Shown here: in pieces, positions 55,381 to 64,000 of the stretch | Position numbering within the stretch: position 1 is the first letter of the stretch | Layout of the letters: every line of letters begins with the position of its first letter | Assembly (NCBI RefSeq): GCF_014269395.1 | Contig: NZ_JACOGK010000002.1 | Location: 57,832 to 121,831, forward strand | Origin: Megasphaera hominis | GTDB lineage: Bacteria > Bacillota > Negativicutes > Veillonellales > Megasphaeraceae | Length of the DNA: 64,000 nucleotides | Reading direction: 5' to 3' | Notes under the pieces: model-generated | Told to the model about the DNA's origin: nothing | The model's database searches: none | The model's input: only the letters and a program-made list of their open reading frames with translations | Made by a program: the position numbers and the translations under genes

Positions 55381-56331
55381 TCATACGTTCTCTTCAAGGA
55401 AATGAGATACGGTCCGGACATAGTCAGCACGGTCCGTTTCAATGCCAGCTGCATGAGGCGAGGACTGGAAAATGTGGATGTATTTTTTCTGGCTGCCACA
55501 GTTATCGTATAAACTGTGGGCCGTCTTTTCCGGCACCAACTGATCCTCACTGCCATGCAAAAAGAGTACCGGCACATGAATAAAGCGAACGGCCTGAGCC
55601 GGTTCTATATTTGCTACCAGCTCGTGCGTATGTACGAACATGGCGGCCTGAAAAAACGGATCGAGTAGATTATACCCCAGAACGAGGCGCTGATCTCCTG
55701 TCCAATGCAATAGTTTCTCCCGGCCCAAGGCAATGATATTGCCATAGGAGCTATCGGCAACAACGAAGGAAAGATGGCCGTCCCTATCAGAACCGGCATA
55801 CAAAAGGGCCATTGCAGCCCCCAAGGAGACACCATGCAGGCCAATAATCGACTGGCCGTCTTTCCTTTCCAGCCATTGTACCCATTTTTGCAGGTCCGTT
55901 ACTTCCGAAAGGCCCCAATCCGTATGGGCGCCTTCACTGTCGCCGTGGCCGCGTAAATCGACGAGAAGCACGTTATAGCCCAGATTCCTGTACATAGGTA
56001 CGTACGGAAGGCACATCGAGCGGTTTTGATATAAGCCATGCAACAAGATCACCGTCTTGTGGGAATGACTGGGACTCGGAATGTACGTGCCCCGCAAAAT
56101 CGTGCCGTCTTGTCCGTTAACACGGACCGGTTCCCAATCGCGTTCCTTTTCCAGCGTCCGTATATACGTCAGCTGCTGTTTCGTATTATTTTTAATGCCT
56201 AAGATTTCATCCCACGGCGCTTCACGAAACTCATGATAGGCCGTGTTACCAATATAGGCGCCGACGGCTGTACATAACAGCAGGAGCAGCACGACGACGC
56301 GTAGGAGTCCTTTAAAAAAATGATGCAGCAT
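55381..56331 (-). CDS. Membrane-anchored alpha/beta hydrolase
   Basis: 316 residues with an N-terminal membrane segment (about 8-27) and an alpha/beta-hydrolase fold of the BAAT/FrsA-like type: VILLHGLYQNRSM (oxyanion region), VDLRGHGDSEG, nucleophile elbow GVSLGAA (Ser), acid in FLHGSEDQLVP and His in SSPHAAG. An esterase or peptidase-like activity is likely; the substrate is unknown. It ends about 120 bases upstream of the nrdJ start. Confidence 0.85.
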   Translation of the reverse strand: MLHHFFKGLLRVVVLLLLLCTAVGAYIGNTAYHEFREAPWDEILGIKNNTKQQLTYIRTLEKERDWEPVRVNGQDGTILRGTYIPSPSHSHKTVILLHGLYQNRSMCLPYVPMYRNLGYNVLLVDLRGHGDSEGAHTDWGLSEVTDLQKWVQWLERKDGQSIIGLHGVSLGAAMALLYAGSDRDGHLSFVVADSSYGNIIALGREKLLHWTGDQRLVLGYNLLDPFFQAAMFVHTHELVANIEPAQAVRFIHVPVLFLHGSEDQLVPEKTAHSLYDNCGSQKKYIHIFQSSPHAAGIETDRADYVRTVSHFLEENV

Positions 56332-56424
56332 ATGGTCTTTCCCCTTCTCACCTGTATAGTTCTGCCCTCTTTTGAGGGAGCATTACCTTTATCATATACC
56401 TTAGAGCCGAGTCTAAGTCAAAAA

Positions 56425-56995
<571 letters not shown>

Positions 56996-57000
56996 TTACC

Positions 57001-57918
57001 TCATTTTCTCTGGGCCGCCCGTTCGAGGCAAGCCAAAAAATCAGCCGGTGCCGGTGCTTCAAAATGCATATTTTCGCCCGTCACAGGATGAACCAAATCC
57101 AGGCTATGGGAATGGAGGGCCTGCCCTTCGATGGGGAAATGGTCCTTCTTATAGCCATAGAGGGGGTCGTTAACGACCGGATGCTGAATGTAGGCCATAT
57201 GGACGCGTATTTGGTGCGTACGTCCTGTTTCCAGCTTGCATTCTACCCAGGTCAGGTCGCCGTAGCGCTTCAAGACGTGAAAATGCGTTAGTGCTTCCCG
57301 GCCGCCTTTGGCGACGACAGCCATTTTGATGCGATCCTTCGGATGGCGTCCTAACGGCGCGTCGACGATGCCCCGGTCTTCAACGATATTACCGTGTACT
57401 AACGCCCAGTACGTCCGATGTGCCGTATGGGCCTTGATCTGTGCTGCCAGGCCATGATGGGCTTCATCGGTTTTAGCCGCTACCATGACGCCGGACGTGT
57501 CTTTATCCAGGCGGTGCACGATCCCCGGCCGGATGACACCGTTAATGCCGGATAGCTCGCCGCGGCAATGGTAAAGAAGGGCGTTGACCAGTGTGCCAGC
57601 GGGATTTCCCGGTGCCGGATGCACTACCATGCCCCGCGGTTTATTGATGACGATAATATCTTTATCTTCATATAAAATATCCAAAGGAATATCTTCAGGC
57701 ACGGCGCGCAATTCTTCCTGAGCCGTCAATTCTACGCGAATCTGGTCGCCTTCCTTCAAACGATAATTAGGTTTCACAGGCCGTTCATTCACCACAACGT
57801 GTGCTTCTTCAATCAACTGTTTGGCAAAGGCCCGGGATAACTCCAGCTCCTGTGCCAAATACGCATCAAACCGTTTACCCGTATCCGATGCTTCCGCTTC
57901 TAACAGACGTGTTTCCAT
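57001..57918 (-). CDS. rluD: 23S rRNA pseudouridine synthase, RluD/RluA family
   Basis: N-terminal S4 domain (about 15-65) and RluA-type catalytic domain with active-site Asp in HRLDKDTSGVMVAAK. 305 residues. The ATG at 57918 has GGAGG four bases before it; an ATG at 57933 is an alternative. It begins just after lspA ends. Confidence 0.94.
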   Translation of the reverse strand: METRLLEAEASDTGKRFDAYLAQELELSRAFAKQLIEEAHVVVNERPVKPNYRLKEGDQIRVELTAQEELRAVPEDIPLDILYEDKDIIVINKPRGMVVHPAPGNPAGTLVNALLYHCRGELSGINGVIRPGIVHRLDKDTSGVMVAAKTDEAHHGLAAQIKAHTAHRTYWALVHGNIVEDRGIVDAPLGRHPKDRIKMAVVAKGGREALTHFHVLKRYGDLTWVECKLETGRTHQIRVHMAYIQHPVVNDPLYGYKKDHFPIEGQALHSHSLDLVHPVTGENMHFEAPAPADFLACLERAAQRK

Positions 57919-57919
57919 A

Positions 57920-58363
57920 CTACCTCCGCTCATCCGAATTATGTGTCCAGCAATACCATAACAAGAGGGCGACGCCTGTTACGATACCAATATCAGCAAT
58001 ATTAAAAACGGGCCAAATACGGAAATCAAAGAAATCCGTTACGGCACCGCGCCAAAACCGATCCAGGGCATTCCCCAGGGCACCACCCAGGAGCAATCCT
58101 ATTCCAGCCTGGGCCACCAGGCTCTGGGGCAGTTTATGGCGAAAGAAAAAACAAGTCCCAAATAATAATGCTGCAATAGCCAGGAAAATCCAGCGCTGGT
58201 TTTCCAGGATACCAAAGGCAGCCCCTTTATTCAGGATATATGTGATATGAAAAAATCCCGGCAAAACCGGAATAGACTCATGGAGCAACATATATTGCCG
58301 TATCAGAAACTTACTTCCCTGATCCAGCAGCGTAATCAACAAGGCTACACCTAAAACCTGCAC
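57920..58363 (-). CDS. lspA: Prolipoprotein signal peptidase (signal peptidase II)
   Basis: Cleaves the signal peptide of lipid-modified prolipoproteins in the inner membrane. Four membrane segments, and the catalytic aspartates in GNALDRFWRGAVTDFFDF and FNIADIGI. Start at the GTG at 58363 with GAGGAGG five bases upstream, giving 147 residues; upstream frame to 58417 lacks a ribosome site. It is the first gene of lspA-rluD-pyrR and would process the lipoprotein Skp at 26899. Confidence 0.95.
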   Translation of the reverse strand: MQVLGVALLITLLDQGSKFLIRQYMLLHESIPVLPGFFHITYILNKGAAFGILENQRWIFLAIAALLFGTCFFFRHKLPQSLVAQAGIGLLLGGALGNALDRFWRGAVTDFFDFRIWPVFNIADIGIVTGVALLLWYCWTHNSDERR

Positions 58364-58440
58364 AAATACCTCCTCAATCCTGTTCACACATACGAAACAA
58401 CTTGCCCATCCGTTCACGTACCAGTAATGGTAACGCCTTT

Positions 58441-58469
58441 ATCCTATCATAGAAAAGGGATAAATTCAA
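58441..58469 (-). promoter_or_regulatory. Promoter of lspA-rluD-pyrR
   Basis: On the minus strand TTGAAT (58469-58464), 17 bases, TAGGAT (58446-58441). Confidence 0.5.
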
Positions 58470-58481
58470 ATTCCACAACAA

Positions 58482-58512
58482 AAAAAGGAGACACCAAAAT
58501 GTCTCCCTTTTT
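58482..58512 (-). terminator. Terminator of the ferredoxin gene
   Basis: GGAGACA pairs with TGTCTCC across a short loop and is followed by a run of T on the minus strand, 17 bases past the ferredoxin stop. Confidence 0.88.
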
Positions 58513-58529
58513 GTACGTGACCATTATGC

Positions 58530-58694
58530 TTATTCAGCGGAAATGGCACCAGTCGGACATACGGATTCGCAAGAACCGCAGTCGATGCAGGCGTCAGTAA
58601 CAACGTACTTCGTTTCGCCTTCTTCAATAGCGCCTGTCGGGCAAGTGCCAGCGCAGGAACCGCATTTTACGCATTCATCGGAAATTACGTGCAT
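58530..58694 (-). CDS. 2[4Fe-4S] ferredoxin
   Basis: Small electron carrier of anaerobes. 54 residues with two cluster motifs, CVKCGSCAGTCP (8-19) and CIDCGSCESVCP (37-48), each CxxCxxCxxxCP. Clostridial-type fold. GGAGG is eight bases before the ATG. It is monocistronic, with its own promoter and terminator. The partner (for example pyruvate:ferredoxin oxidoreductase) is not in this window. Confidence 0.97.
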   Translation of the reverse strand: MHVISDECVKCGSCAGTCPTGAIEEGETKYVVTDACIDCGSCESVCPTGAISAE

Positions 58695-58747
58695 GTTTTT
58701 CACCTCCAATAAAGTCCATGGAGAATTAATTTCCCCTTGTCTTCATC

Positions 58748-58776
58748 ATTATTACACGAAACATTTAAAATGTCAA
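58748..58776 (-). promoter_or_regulatory. Promoter of the ferredoxin gene
   Basis: On the minus strand TTGACA (58776-58771), 17 bases, AATAAT (58753-58748). Confidence 0.65.
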
Positions 58777-58815
58777 TCAACACTCTGATAGTGCAGTTTT
58801 AAGCCTTTTCTTACA

Positions 58816-58850
58816 AAAAAAAGAACCGACGAGGGGAGTCGGTTCTTTTC
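58816..58850. terminator. Bidirectional hairpin terminator
   Basis: AAGAACCGAC (58821-58830) pairs with GTCGGTTCTT (58838-58847). On the minus strand it is followed by a run of eight T; on the plus strand by a weaker tract. It may end a minus-strand transcript from the structured region 58851-58960. Confidence 0.8.
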
Positions 58851-59208
58851 GCAAAGTATCATCGGGGGAAGACGATACCCTATGGTCAAAGATATAAGAT
58901 AGGGGTGTTCGAGGGGTATATGAACAACTTATATCTTTAACATTTCGTAGAATCATTCTACATATACTATGATATCAGGTTTTCTTTAAAAGTAAATAAG
59001 CCAAGATTAAAATTAGATTAATTTTAATCTTATGTTTTCTTTAGTTATACAATTGTTTGTCATATGCGAATTTTATATGGATGCCATCAGTCCATTCAGA
59101 AAATAAGAGGGCCTGGATATACAAAAAATCATATATAATGTATAATACATATAGTGTTAGAAAGTAAGAGTCATTTTGCTTTCTATCGTTACGGGAGGTC
59201 TAACTACT
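58851..59208. other. Gene-free region with structured elements before the two-component system
   Basis: No convincing coding frame. It holds a small GTATC/GATAC hairpin (58856-58878), an 11-base inverted repeat AAAGATATAAG/CTTATATCTTT (58888-58898, 58928-58938) enclosing TGTTC/GAACA, and a perfect 11-base AT-rich palindrome (59005-59015, 59019-59029). Overlapping TATAAT boxes at 59134-59146 are candidates for the response-regulator promoter. Confidence 0.6.
59134..59146 (+). promoter_or_regulatory. Candidate -10 boxes for the two-component operon
   Basis: TATAAT occurs at 59134-59139 and again at 59141-59146, about 65 bases upstream of the response-regulator start. No good -35 box is visible, so a regulator may be needed. 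Confidence 0.4.
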
Positions 59209-59892
59209 ATGAATCGTAAATCTCATATCTTAATCGTAGAAGATGAGAAACAAATTGCCCGTTTCCTGGAAATGGAATTAGAGCATGCCGGCTATGAATG
59301 TACCAAAGAGTATAATGGCACGGCTGCCATGGACCGGATCGGCCAGGAACATTTTGATTTAATCCTTTTGGACATTATGTTGCCCGATACGGATGGACTC
59401 TCGCTCTGTCAACAAACGCGAAGATTTTCTAATGTGCCCATTATGTTTTTATCTGCCAAGGATGACGTGGAAACGAAGGTAAAAGGCCTGGACATGGGCG
59501 CCAATGATTATCTTACCAAACCCTTCAATAGCCGGGAGCTATTAGCCCGTATCCGCGTTCTCCTGCGGGACCACAATACAGGAGAAGATTCGGAAGATAC
59601 GTTACAGCTCAAGGATATGACCTTGTATATTGACCGTCATGAAGTTGTCGTAAACGGGAAAAAACTGATGCTGACAAAGAAAGAATTCGAACTTCTGACG
59701 TATCTCATCCGTAATAAAAACATTGTTCTTACACGGGAACGGATTTTAGAAGAAGTGTGGGGCTACGATTATGCCGGGGATACGAATGTCGTCGATGTAT
59801 ACATCCGTTATATTCGCGGCAAAATCGGCCAGACCCAGGAAAAAAAATATATCTATACCATACGCGGAGTAGGCTATGCGGCAAAAGATTAA
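59209..59892 (+). CDS. OmpR-family response regulator
   Basis: Transcription regulator of a two-component pair. Receiver domain about 6-118 with acidic pocket VEDE, phospho-acceptor Asp55 (LILLDIMLPDTDG), switch Ser and Lys (FLSAKDD, TKPFN); C-terminal winged helix about 130-225 (LTKKEFELLTYLIRNKNIVL, DTNVVDVYIRYIRGKIG). 227 residues. Start at 59209 with GGGAGGT nine bases upstream. Overlaps the kinase gene by 17 bases. Targets are unknown. Confidence 0.94.
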   Translation: MNRKSHILIVEDEKQIARFLEMELEHAGYECTKEYNGTAAMDRIGQEHFDLILLDIMLPDTDGLSLCQQTRRFSNVPIMFLSAKDDVETKVKGLDMGANDYLTKPFNSRELLARIRVLLRDHNTGEDSEDTLQLKDMTLYIDRHEVVVNGKKLMLTKKEFELLTYLIRNKNIVLTRERILEEVWGYDYAGDTNVVDVYIRYIRGKIGQTQEKKYIYTIRGVGYAAKD

Positions 59893-61374
59893 AAACAAGA
59901 TAAAACAGATTTCTCTTCTGACGCTGCCCCTCTTTGCTAAGATGGTCCTGCTCTATTCCTTTATCGTCTTTATCATCTTATTGATCGTCTCACTGATTAC
60001 CGTAACTAGTGTACATTATATCATGGAACGGTCCATCGAGCAGGACCTCTATAGCAGTGCCGATTCGACCTTAGAGTATCTGAATGCTTCGGGCAGCATT
60101 GATTCCGCCGTCTTTACGCGCTCGAATCTGCAGCCTTTCGTCAATTTACAGGTATACGATGCCGCCGGCAGACTTCTTCTCGATAATGGACCGGCCCACT
60201 CTATCAAAAACCTCAGTGACCGTTATATCGACGACGCCATCCGCAGCGACAATGCGATTTCTCTGCCGGAAACCATAAGGGGCAGCGAAACAGGCATGTT
60301 CGTATACTATAAGAAATGGAAAAGCCGGGACAACAAGACGTATTACCTGCGCTTTTCCCGCGTTCCTGATAAGGAAAACGCCTTCATTTCCCTGCTTTCC
60401 AAACAACTAGTAGCCTCTGTGCTCCTCAGCCTGATTTTGACGGTCATTTCCGGTATGTACCTTACGCGCAAATCATTGGCGCCTCTATCGCTCATTAATG
60501 AGACATTAAAGGGCATTGAAGTAAACAAATTAAACCAGCGCATTATCATTCCGGAAGCGGCAAAAAAAATAAAGAAATTCAGAATCTGAGCCAGTCCATC
60601 AACCAGGCGCTGGATCGCATTGAATATGGCTATAAGCAGCAACAGCAATTTATCAGTAATGCGTCACATGAACTGCGCACCCCTCTTACGGTCATCAGCG
60701 GTTACATCAATCTCCTCGACTGTTGGGGAAAGAACAACCCGGAAGTCTTAGACGAAAGCATTAGTGCCATAAAATCAGAAACGGACTATATGCAGCAGCT
60801 CATTGAACGCTTGCTCTTCTTCGCCCGTTCGTCCACAGGTACGCTGGAAGAACATTTTGCCGAGCTCAATTCAGCCAATATACTGGAAGAAGTCTATACA
60901 GGTGTTTTACTCATTGCGGACGGACGAAAAATAGTGATACAGCGTAATGACGCTGTATCCATCTATGCAGAAGAAGGCAGTATTAAGCAAATGCTGCGTA
61001 TCTTTATTGACAACGCCCTAAAATATACGCCTGCCGGCGGGTCCATCTATCTGTCCTGTGAAGCGACGGCAGACGAGGTCTGTTTCAAAGTGCGCGATAC
61101 GGGAATCGGTATTCCCGAAGAAGAACTGGCACGCGTATTCGAACGTTTTTATCGCGTCGATTCGTCCCGTACGAAAGATACAGGTGGTTCCGGCCTCGGC
61201 CTGGCCATTGCCAAATACATTGCCAAGGGCAATAATGCCAGATTGGAATTGGAAAGTAAGCTCCATGAGGGTACAACCGTAACAGCGATCCTGCCCCGTT
61301 ATTATAAAAAGAAAGAACACTCACAGGAAAGCAACGACCTGGTACGTATGGACGACCATACGCGTATGACGTAA
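59876..61374 (+). pseudogene. Sensor histidine kinase, split by a frameshift in an A8 run
   Basis: Partner of the response regulator. The first part (59876-60589) has two membrane segments (about residues 17-45 and 178-198), a periplasmic sensor and the start of a HAMP domain, then stops. The second part, one frame back (-1), runs on from 60568 to 61374 with the phospho-acceptor His (SNASHELRTPL, His codon 60667), N box (NALKYT), DTGIGIPEEEL and GGSGLGLAIAK. The break is at GGC followed by eight A (60562-60569). A -1 slip there, or one extra A, restores one full-length kinase of about 500 residues. It could be an error, a phase-variable switch, or true frameshifting. Confidence 0.88.
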
Positions 61375-61375
61375 C

Positions 61376-61418
61376 AAAAATCCCTGCAGATCTGCCGTAG
61401 CAGCTGCAGGGATTTTAT
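61376..61418. terminator. Bidirectional terminator between the kinase and eno
   Basis: TCCCTGCAG (61381-61389) pairs with CTGCAGGGA (61403-61411). T-runs flank it on both strands (TTTTATT on plus; AAAAA before it gives TTTTT on minus). It serves both convergent genes. Confidence 0.9.
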
Positions 61419-61431
61419 TATTCAACAGCGA

Positions 61432-62778
<1,347 letters not shown>

Positions 62779-62945
62779 CTATACATAGGAACGTATGGAT
62801 TTGTCTATATTATACAACACAGTTTAGGTATAGTATAGATGGGATAGGAAAATAACTATTATATAATAATTATAAATTAAATATAACACAGGAACTGGGA
62901 GAGGTGTAAAATATTGAGGTTCGGAAATGACATTTTAGTATCGTC

Positions 62946-63030
62946 AAATGCCCCCTTTCGATTCATCTGCTGGATGCGAAGATGATTCACTGTCCCCTTC
63001 CAGTGCGTATCATGATTTGGGATACGCAGC
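62946..63030. repeat. Double-hairpin repeat, copy 1 (divergent)
   Basis: Begins AATGCCCCCTTTCGATTCATC; a first stem-loop is imperfect, then the shared core CACTGTCCCCTTC, then GCGTATC/GATACGC as a second stem. It is the most diverged copy. Confidence 0.75.
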
Positions 63031-63057
63031 AGGCACACTTGTCTTATAATCTTTTTC

Positions 63058-63145
63058 AAATGAACCCCTTTCGACCTATCTGCGCATCGCGCAGATAAGT
63101 CACTGTCCCCTTCTAACGCGTATCATAATCGGGGATACGCACTGG
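63058..63145. repeat. Double-hairpin repeat, copy 2
   Basis: AATGAACCCCTTTCGAC, then stem TATCTGCGC/GCGCAGATA, the core CACTGTCCCCTTCTAACGCG, then GCGTATC/GATACGC. The first stem differs from copy 3 on both arms in a way that keeps pairing. Confidence 0.85.
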
Positions 63146-63255
63146 ATCGCCGCTGATTACGAAAAAGGAGCACCGATTTCTCTGGCATTTAAATAGGCTC
63201 CCCCGTGGGGGAGCTGGGCCGGATGCAGAGCATTTGGGCCTGAAGGGGTTCATTT
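63058..63255. repeat. 13-base inverted repeats bracketing a 198-base block
   Basis: AAATGAACCCCTT (63058-63070) and AAGGGGTTCATTT (63243-63255) are perfect inverted copies. They bracket repeat copy 2 and a short spacer. I saw no clear target-site duplication. Confidence 0.6.
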
Positions 63256-63279
63256 TATTGCAAATAATTTTTATCTTCT

Positions 63280-63368
63280 AATGAACCCCTTTCGATTCAT
63301 CTGCTGAACGCGCAGATGAATCACTGTCCCCTTCTAACGCGTATCATAATCGGGGATACGCGTTAGAA
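63280..63368. repeat. Double-hairpin repeat, copy 3
   Basis: AATGAACCCCTTTCGATTC, then stem GATTCATCTGC/GCAGATGAATC, the core CACTGTCCCCTTCTAACGCG, then the second stem CTAACGCGTATC/GATACGCGTTAG (12 base pairs, perfect). Confidence 0.85.
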
Positions 63369-63419
63369 CCGCAATGCCCACACAGGGGCATTGCGCCCCC
63401 TAGGGGGCAGCACTGGACC

Positions 63420-63483
63420 GCCGCTGATTACGAAAAAGGAGCACCAATTTTATCGGTGCTCCTTCTTTTTCGTAATCAGCGGC
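63420..63483 (-). terminator. Terminator of the rRNA operon
   Basis: A long near-perfect inverted repeat of about 25 bases ends at 5S. Its inner core GGAGCACC/GGTGCTCC (63438-63462) is followed on the minus strand by TTTTT (63433-63437). Confidence 0.85.
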
Positions 63484-63592
63484 TTCCTATCCTCCCAGGA
63501 CGCTTCCATCCAAGTACTTTCGGCGTTTGCGGGCTTAACTACTGTGTTCGGCATGGGAACAGGTGGATCCCCGCAGCTATCGCCACTGAATT
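63481..63592 (-). rRNA. rrf: 5S ribosomal RNA
   Basis: Read on the minus strand it begins near TCAGTGGCGATAGC and contains the universal CCATGCCGAACACAGTAGTTA (in part CCATGCCGAACAC and AGTTAAGCCC). Ends set by comparison with known 5S length, about 110 bases; exact termini may differ by a few bases. Confidence 0.93.
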
Positions 63593-63797
63593 TTTTGTTT
63601 TCAAGGTTTTTCTACCCTGACAACTGCATAGAAAAGTGTTTGTTGTTCTTAATTACCTTAGGTGTTGCTAACTTCCTGTGTGCGTCGCTTTCGCTCTGAC
63701 AAATCGGAAGTTAACTGCTTATACCGAACTTCGTTCGGCATAACTGACTCACACCCATTTGCGCGTCGCTGCGCTCCTTCAAATGGGGTTCGCTAGT
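63593..63797 (-). other. 23S-5S intergenic spacer
   Basis: Spacer of about 205 bases with no tRNA. It holds several hairpins, including AACTTCC/GGAAGTT (about 63671-63714) and CCCATTTG/CAAATGGG (about 63757-63787), the latter next to the 23S end and probably part of rRNA processing stems. Confidence 0.7.
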
Positions 63798-64000
63798 TAA
63801 GTCAAGTCCTCGGTCTATTAGTACCGGTCTGCTCCATACATCACTATACTTCCACTCCCGGCCTATCAACCACATCGTCTCTGTGGGACCTTACTTGCTT
63901 GCGCAATGAGAAACCTCATCTCTAGGCTGGTTTCACGCTTAGATGCTTTCAGCGTTTATCCGTCCCCGACGTAGCTACCCAGCTGCACGGCTGGCGCCAT
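63798..64000 (-). rRNA. rrl: 23S ribosomal RNA, 3' end (partial)
   Basis: On the minus strand the last about 200 bases of 23S are visible, ending in ...GTACTAATAGACCGAGGACT and a short tail; GCTGAAAGCATCTAAGCGTG, a universal 23S stretch, is near 63945. The gene continues beyond the window. Its 3' end is approximate. Confidence 0.93.

Noticed and set aside
55381..56331. A polyketide or lipase-type esterase call for the alpha/beta hydrolase
   Set aside because: The fold and triad are clear but nothing in the sequence decides the substrate, so only the family is given.
58856..58878. SRP RNA or tmRNA in the intergenic region
   Set aside because: The conserved SRP loop (GGAAG-type with helix 8 pattern) and the tmRNA tRNA-like ends are absent.
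62877..63059. Short open frame in the repeat region
   Set aside because: 60 codons overlapping the first hairpin repeat, no ribosome site, no protein features.
62946..63368. A CRISPR array
   Set aside because: The repeats are about 85 bases long, unequal in spacing and folded; no short direct repeats with unique spacers and no cas genes.

Overview
The window looks like a chromosomal segment of a diderm (outer-membrane-bearing) Firmicute of the class Negativicutes, probably of the Megasphaera/Veillonellaceae type. That placement is an inference. Firmicutes-style features (scpAB, RNase Y, T-box control of serine synthesis, 6S RNA beside rarA, PyrR, AGGAGG ribosome sites) sit next to a full set of outer-membrane genes (lpxD, an lpxL-type acyltransferase, bamA, tamB, Skp/OmpH paralogues, tolC, mlaEFD). 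Base composition is moderately GC-rich and even. I see no prophage, insertion sequence or CRISPR array. Almost every gene is on the minus strand; the exceptions are a HAD phosphatase and a two-component system.

Layout. 1-4567: plsC (cut by the window edge), cmk, an HI0933-type flavoprotein, rluB, scpB, scpA, in one tight overlapping operon. 4608-5201: five tRNA genes (Asp, Phe, Gly, Cys, Leu) with promoter and terminator. 5267-10275: a YbhGFSR-type ABC exporter. 10409-19682: rny, recX, recA, cinA, rimO, an orphan solute-binding protein, a YgiQ-type radical SAM protein and a short RodZ-like protein. 19749-23658: ftsK and rarA. 23745-24830: probable 6S RNA, divergent from a HAD phosphatase. 24924-45291: the envelope region, with lpxL, lpxD, three Skp-like proteins, an unrecognised outer-membrane barrel, bamA, a membrane protein, a sigma factor, tamB, tolC, mlaDFE, an S55-type peptidase and a small secreted lipoyl-like protein. 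45313-49189: mreB, murA, serS. 49235-52955: serine synthesis (serC, serA, a phosphatase) behind a T-box leader with two antiterminator/terminator modules. 52979-58694: B12-dependent ribonucleotide reductase with NrdR-like boxes, an alpha/beta hydrolase, pyrR, rluD, lspA, ferredoxin. 58816-61374: a structured intergenic region and a two-component system whose kinase is split by a frameshift in a run of eight A. 61432-62727: enolase. 62728-63481: a gene-free region packed with hairpin repeats. 63481-64000: 5S and the 3' end of 23S rRNA.

How the parts fit. The envelope genes form a supply line: acylation of lipid A precursors (LpxD, LpxL), periplasmic chaperones (Skp-like), barrel insertion (BamA), lipid bridging (TamB, MlaEFD) and efflux (TolC), with a sigma factor and a single-pass membrane protein encoded in the middle as possible regulators. 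MurA and MreB next door serve the cell wall. No single stretch is an obvious unknown defence or mobile system. The least explained signals are the covarying double-hairpin repeats beside the rRNA operon, the tandem T-box, the lysine-less secreted lipoyl-like protein, and the split kinase.
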